Source: Saccharomycopsis phalli
Lineage: Eukaryota; Ascomycota; Saccharomycetes; Ascoideales; Saccharomycopsidaceae
Direction: 5' to 3'
NCBI GenBank assembly: GCA_020342235.1
Contig: CP073213.1
Coordinates: forward strand, 412,501-476,500
Length of the DNA: 64,000 bases
This document shows positions 59,173-64,000 of the stretch, piece after piece; the stretch's first letter is position 1, and each line of letters starts with the position of its first letter. Made by a program: the position numbers and the translations under genes. A model generated the notes under the pieces. The model worked only from the letters and a program-made list of their open reading frames with translations, was not told the origin of the DNA and searched no databases.

Positions 59173-61138
59173 ACAGGTGGTTTATTTGACTGGGCTTGGC
59201 TATTGACTATTGACTTGGCTTGACTATTGACTTGGCTTGGCTATTGACTATTGACTGGGCTTGGCTATTGACTATTGACTTGGCTTGGCTATTGACTATT
59301 GACTTGGCTTGGCTATTGACTATTGACTTGGCTATTGACTTGACTATTGACTATTGACTTGACTACTGACTTGACTATTGACTTGACTACTGACTTGACT
59401 ATTGACTTGACTACTGACTTGACTATTGACTCTTGACTCTTCACTATTGACTTACTTGACTATTGACCATTGAATATTGACATTGTCTTGACATTGTCTG
59501 ACATTGTCTACTTGACTATATTGACCACATTGACTATATTGACACATTGACTATATTAATTATGAGACCATGACGTAACGCCTCAATATACAAAATATCC
59601 TCCTGTAGTATGCCCATTGCCAGGCGATTCACATTTGTCATTCCACATACTTCTTGACACCGTCTTTAATCAGGCCGTCCATATATGTCCATTCCATCCC
59701 TTTGACCCAGTCCGGCCTATCCTCGCATTCATCCGTTTGATTCATTTTACTTGATTTACTTGATTCATTTACTAATTCATTACATTTATTGATTCGTCAT
59801 TCATTTACTAATTCATTACATTTATTGATTCATTATTCATTTATTGCTTGATTCATTGATTCATTCCCTCGCTCCCACATAACGTGGGGCATTGCCGCTA
59901 CTTGTCAAATGTGGAGGCAACGCACTGCAACGTGGGTACCCACCTCCGTTTTAATTACCCGGCTAATTAAGTCACGGCTCGTCGGGAATTATCGTATGAC
60001 GCGGGCTCATGCATCCTCGCCTAGATACAATGACTGAAAAATCAGACGATTACCCTTTTCCGCTGCTCTTTTCAAACATTATAGACATGTACTCATCCAC
60101 TAGTGTCAAATCCCGCAAAAAAAACGCTCAAATAGTAAACGCGTTACCCGGGACCGACGCAGCTTATCGTGACTGTCATGATGGTTTTATCGCCGTTTGA
60201 ATGGGGCCAACCGGTTTTAAACGGCGACGCGGAATGTACTTGGGAATTTGACCTCGGAAATCGTACCACTGGCAGTTACTTTGTGGGGTATACATAAACT
60301 ACATGTGTTTTTATCTAGTTTATTCAGTTCTTCAGTTTATTCAGTTCTTCAGTTTATACAGTTCTTCAGTTTATACAGTTTTCTCCATGTAATTCTCCAT
60401 CGTAGTTCATTGGCAGTCTGTTTCACGCACCACGGAATGTAATTTCAGCCCGTCTCTCAATGTGTCAAATGCCGGATTCTCGCTCGTGTAAATTAATCAG
60501 TGCCTTGCAATATCGGCAAGGCCAATACGCTCATCGCACGGACAATGAATACCAGTTCTTTCTGTCCACGACTCTTTGATTTTTTGTTTCATCTGGCCGT
60601 ATTCCGGAATTGACCTTTTGATTATAAATCAGTCACATTTCACTGGTTCATATTCTCAATATCCATCCATTGCCTCGGTATATCCATCCATAGCCTCGGT
60701 ATATCCACTTGACTTGCAAGCATTTATTCAAGTACCGATATTGTCTATGCAATAATGACAAATGTATAGATGGCAAACAATGTATAGATGGCAAACAATG
60801 TATAGATGGCAAACAATGTATAGATGGCAAACAATGTATAGATGGCTATTGTTTTTGTGCACCTTGTTATGAGAATGACAATGGTATATCAATGGGCTGT
60901 TTTCCTTTCATCTTTCATCCTTCATCTTTCATCTTTCATCTTTCATCTTTCATCTTTCATCTTTCATCTTTCATCTTTCATCTTTCATCTTTCACCATTC
61001 ACCATTCACCATTCACCATTCACCATTCACCATTCACCATTCACCATTCACCATTCACCATTCACCATTCACCATTCACCATTCACCATTCACCATTCAC
61101 CATTCACCTCTCATTCCTCTCCATCCCCATCATCTTCT
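59173..61138. repeat. Intergenic region dominated by tandem arrays
   Basis: About 270 bp of CTTGGCTATTGACTATTGA-type repeats lie right after the HAP4-like stop (59190-59460). ATTCATTTA repeats lie at 59745-59860, TCAGTTCTTCAGTTTAT at 60325-60380, five copies of AATGTATAGATGGCAAAC at 60755-60845, then (ATCTTTC)n passing into (ACCATTC)n at 60905-61108. Between 59930 and 60260 lies a non-repetitive, GC-richer island with two TTACCCGG/ATTACCCGG motifs and no convincing gene. Confidence 0.8.
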
Positions 61139-62827
61139 CTATTCAATTCCCAACAACTGATCCAAATCCGTAAATTCATCCATCTCCCCCACAAACTCAA
61201 CATCCCCATCATCTTCTCCATCCCCATCGCCTTCTCCATCCCCACTCTTCTCCTCCACCCTCTCCACCTCAAGCATCCTCACCAACTTCCCAAAATCACC
61301 ACTCTCCTTAGGCTCGCCATTCGCATCCAAATTCGCAAAATACTCCCGCTCCAACGCCAGATACTCGCCCGATTGGCCAATTACATGCCGCAACACACCC
61401 TCCGCCTTGTGGATCCCCGGTGACGCCTGCACAAAGCCCTTATCCACATCCATCTCAAGAAGATACTGCTTCATCGCCAGCTTCATCTCGCCAGACGGCA
61501 ACAATTTCTCGCTCCCACTGTCCAACGAGGCAAAATGCGTCTTCTTATCGTCCTCCAGAAACGGTAGCCGGCAAAGAACCAACGTATACCTAGCCCGGCT
61601 CGTCGACCCAATGACCCGTGGCATAAGCACAACCATCTGGACTTCGGCGTTGTTCTTTCGCACATACCGAGCTATTATCGCGCTCTTGAGACGCCTGAGA
61701 GCCTCCACAATGCTGCTGAACCCCGCCTGGTTGCGTGAGTCGTTCTTGCTCACAATGTACACCGGCTCGCTTAAAAGATACCAGGGAGGCAACTTCTCCA
61801 ACTTTATAATGCCTCGAAAGTCAATTCCCGTGGCTGTTTTGTAGACACGCATCTGGTCCAATTTCCCGCTCAAGGGCACAACCTCGTTGCCGTACTTGTA
61901 CGCCTTTTCCATGTCGCCGTCCGACACAGAAACCGGCTGGTTCTCGTTGAAAATCACATAATCGGTGACCCGCTTCACACGGTGGTGGTCCCAGTCCAAG
62001 TTTGTTTGCTCAAGAACCGACTTGTCAAACGTGATCGGATGGTGTGCCGTCGCTGGTGATTTAAGTGCTGGGTACCCCTCCACATCCAACCGAATACAGT
62101 CGAGATTCCCGTCAGGAACCCCTAGCATCTCGGAAACACTGCCGCCGATTCGAAACGGCCCATCAAACACTTTTACCGGCTTGATTTCCTTGATTGTCGG
62201 CGTGGTCAAGTGCTGCAGAATCGTGTGAAAATCCAACACTGTGCCGTCAACTTTGCCAACAAACGACTTCCAAAGATCCACAAACTCGATCCGCGTGTAC
62301 AACTCAAACCCGACGCCAACCACAGTCAACTTTATTTGGTTCTCGTTGATAAGCAGCACGATTTGCGGGACCACAGGCGAGTCGAGAAAATCGTTATAGT
62401 CGTCGTAATCGCCAGCATTTGTGAGCAAAAAGATGTTCTTGACAAACTTCTTCTTGCCCACAAACTCCACCATGTCCTGGATCGCCTTGAGAATGCCAAC
62501 CAATAGTCTATTACTGGTGTCTTGCTTCTCGACACTAGGCTCGAGACGGTTGAGCTTTCGGATGGTCTCAATTTGCGGAATTCCTATTTTCTCAATCACA
62601 CAGTTGCCAACAAGCGTCAGATCCACCAGCTCAAACGACTTGTTTGTGTTGGGCTCAAAGAAACTAACAAGCAACTCGCTATAGATTGTCTTTCTCTGTT
62701 TGATGATTTTGTCCGCAATAATGGACTTGAAGTACTCGAGTCCAAATTTAAGCTCGGTGGTCGAGTGGTATGGAAGTGCCATTGACGGCGACAAGTCAAT
62801 GATGAATGAGTTTAGTTCTTTGGCCAT
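61139..62827 (-). CDS. YKU80: Ku80 subunit of the Ku DNA-end binding complex
   Basis: Encodes 562 aa from MAKELNSFIIDLSPSM; the open frame continues upstream without an ATG. With Ku70 it forms the ring that binds broken DNA ends in non-homologous end joining and protects telomeres. The N-terminal von Willebrand A-like domain is at about residues 5-230 (FIIDLSPSM start). The Ku beta-barrel core is at about 235-450 (MEKAYKYGNEVVPL with the conserved YKYG, and the FSSIVEALRRLKSAIIARYV segment), and a helical arm follows. The C-terminus is acidic with low-complexity GDGEGDGDGEDDGD and ends soon after, as in other fungal Ku80s that lack the DNA-PKcs binding tail. Confidence 0.93.
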   Translation of the reverse strand: MAKELNSFIIDLSPSMALPYHSTTELKFGLEYFKSIIADKIIKQRKTIYSELLVSFFEPNTNKSFELVDLTLVGNCVIEKIGIPQIETIRKLNRLEPSVEKQDTSNRLLVGILKAIQDMVEFVGKKKFVKNIFLLTNAGDYDDYNDFLDSPVVPQIVLLINENQIKLTVVGVGFELYTRIEFVDLWKSFVGKVDGTVLDFHTILQHLTTPTIKEIKPVKVFDGPFRIGGSVSEMLGVPDGNLDCIRLDVEGYPALKSPATAHHPITFDKSVLEQTNLDWDHHRVKRVTDYVIFNENQPVSVSDGDMEKAYKYGNEVVPLSGKLDQMRVYKTATGIDFRGIIKLEKLPPWYLLSEPVYIVSKNDSRNQAGFSSIVEALRRLKSAIIARYVRKNNAEVQMVVLMPRVIGSTSRARYTLVLCRLPFLEDDKKTHFASLDSGSEKLLPSGEMKLAMKQYLLEMDVDKGFVQASPGIHKAEGVLRHVIGQSGEYLALEREYFANLDANGEPKESGDFGKLVRMLEVERVEEKSGDGEGDGDGEDDGDVEFVGEMDEFTDLDQLLGIE

Positions 62828-63496
62828 GGGGAGATGATGGTTGAGGAAGCTCAAGTCGAGGAATGATAAGTAATGGATGAGTAATGGATGAGTAATGAGT
62901 AAGCAATGAATAAGCAGTGAATTAAATCAACTCTGTTGCAATTCTTGAGTATATATATTGAGTGAAAATTGTGATGCCGTTTTTGGCTGGATAAATAGGA
63001 TGAGATGAGTGTTTAATAATACCCGTGTGAATGGTACATGCACCTGGCAAAGATATCAAAAATTGAGATATCAAAAATCGAGATAACCAAAAATCGAGAT
63101 AATAATTAAGATATCGAGATAATAATTAAGATATCGAGATAATAAGTTGAGATAATATATTAAGATATCAAGACAATAAATTGCAATATCACGATAATAA
63201 ACCAAGATATCACGATAATAAATCAAGACAGTAAATCAACAATTCTCATATTAAATTGTTAAATCAATAGGCAGTTGATTGAACCGACATACCTTAAACA
63301 AATTAAACCCCAAAAGTGAAAACACGCCGACAATATCAACGACAGAATCGCTCAATATTACAACATACCCACACCATCATCTTAATCATTCAATTTAGCT
63401 TCACTTCCTAAACTTGTGCCATTGGAATTGTCTATATCCACAAGCTTCTACAAACATTTTACCATCAGACTCACCACACAGTTTACATCACCACAG
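62828..63496. other. Divergent intergenic region YKU80/Nudix
   Basis: AT-rich. Imperfect repeats of GAGATAATAATTAAGATATC lie at about 63055-63235. No gene seen. Confidence 0.55.
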
Positions 63497-64000
63497 ATGA
63501 CATATAATTACGAAAAATACCCATACACCATCTGTTTCATCTATAACAGAGACGATGTGCTACTTCTCAACAGAAACAAAAGCCCCTGGATGGGAAATTG
63601 GAATGGCATTGGCGGAAAGTTGGAACCGCAAGACCGCAATCCCACAGAGGGAGTGCTACGGGAAATTGAAGAAGAGGCTGGCATTCCTCCAGAAAAAGTG
63701 CGTCTCAGGTCAGTGGGAAAGATGGAGTGGTATAGACAAGGGCACGAAGTAAAGGGGATGTACATGTTTGTGGCCACTGTTGAAGACCAGGTGAGGGAAA
63801 TGTACTTGAGCAAGCCCCGGAAGTTTGACGAGGGTTTGTTGGACTGGAAAAAGAAGGACTGGGCAATGGACCGGATGAATTTAGGGGTTGTTCGGAATGT
63901 GCAATTGGCCATGGCGAATTTTGACCGTGCCACAGAAGAGAGTGTATTTAAGAGCTTTTTTATTGATGAGTTTACGATTGACCGGGTCGAATTTGTGCAA
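63497..64000 (+). CDS. Nudix hydrolase, cut by the window end
   Basis: A frame of 168 codons, open to the window edge, starting MTYNYEKYPYTICFIYN. It carries NWNGIGGKLEP and REIEEEAGIPPEKV, a Nudix box with the metal-binding REIEEEAG core; the spacer between GGKLEP and RE is one residue longer than the textbook pattern and has Asp where Glu is usual. The KSPWMGNWNGIGGKLE context resembles MutT/MTH1-like enzymes that clean oxidised nucleotides, but substrate cannot be told. The C-terminal part is missing. Confidence 0.85.
   Translation, partial: MTYNYEKYPYTICFIYNRDDVLLLNRNKSPWMGNWNGIGGKLEPQDRNPTEGVLREIEEEAGIPPEKVRLRSVGKMEWYRQGHEVKGMYMFVATVEDQVREMYLSKPRKFDEGLLDWKKKDWAMDRMNLGVVRNVQLAMANFDRATEESVFKSFFIDEFTIDRVEFVQ

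Noticed and set aside
60009-60200. 63-codon frame beginning MHPRLDTM
   Set aside because: No motif, codon bias or support; kept only as part of an unexplained island.

Overview
The window looks like a chromosome segment of an ascomycetous budding yeast (Saccharomycotina). Host genes are compact, AT-rich gaps separate them, and introns are few, tiny and near the 5' end. Four tRNA genes match the well-known budding-yeast tRNAs, including a tRNA-Leu(CAA) with intron. CTG codons fall at hydrophobic positions in SEC7, which argues against a CTG-to-Ser lineage. All three introns I infer end in CTAAC-NN-CAG, a branch point almost touching the 3' splice site, as is known for Yarrowia. This suggests an early-branching group (Dipodascaceae/Trichomonascaceae side); the species itself cannot be named from the sequence.

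Region 1 (about 1-22,100) is a nest of retroelements around three tRNA genes (Gly, Val, Ala). At least four Ty1/copia LTR families (called here A, B, E and F), a Ty3/gypsy element (G), further LTR families (C, D, H and relatives of G) and a non-LTR LINE are inserted into each other. Eight insertions keep a perfect 5-bp target duplication. Some pieces have been inverted or fused by recombination between LTRs. One copia-A copy (4034-9901) still has two LTRs that are identical by eye although its interior is broken. All LTR elements here are fossils.

Region 2 (about 22,100-34,670) has two unrecognised host genes, one with a 42-nt intron, then SEC7 (Arf exchange factor of the late Golgi), a tRNA-Leu(CAA) gene, and gaps with LINE and LTR relics.

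Region 3 (34,671-64,000) is ordinary gene territory: SEC24 (COPII cargo adaptor), PET127 (mitochondrial RNA processing), a PABPN1/Pab2-like RRM protein, NOP16 (60S assembly), BUD6 (polarity, formin cofactor), SWC4 (SWR1/NuA4 subunit), PPT1 (TPR phosphatase), a 66-aa zinc-binding protein, methylmalonate-semialdehyde dehydrogenase, a HAP4/HapX-like regulator, YKU80 (end joining) and a Nudix hydrolase cut by the window end. Three gene pairs (SEC24/PET127, RRM/NOP16, BUD6/SWC4) are divergent over 75-223 bp promoters carrying TTACCC (Reb1-like) motifs, two of them also CACGTG. The genes do not form one pathway. The gaps are unusually rich in minisatellites, and several coding regions contain in-frame minisatellites too.
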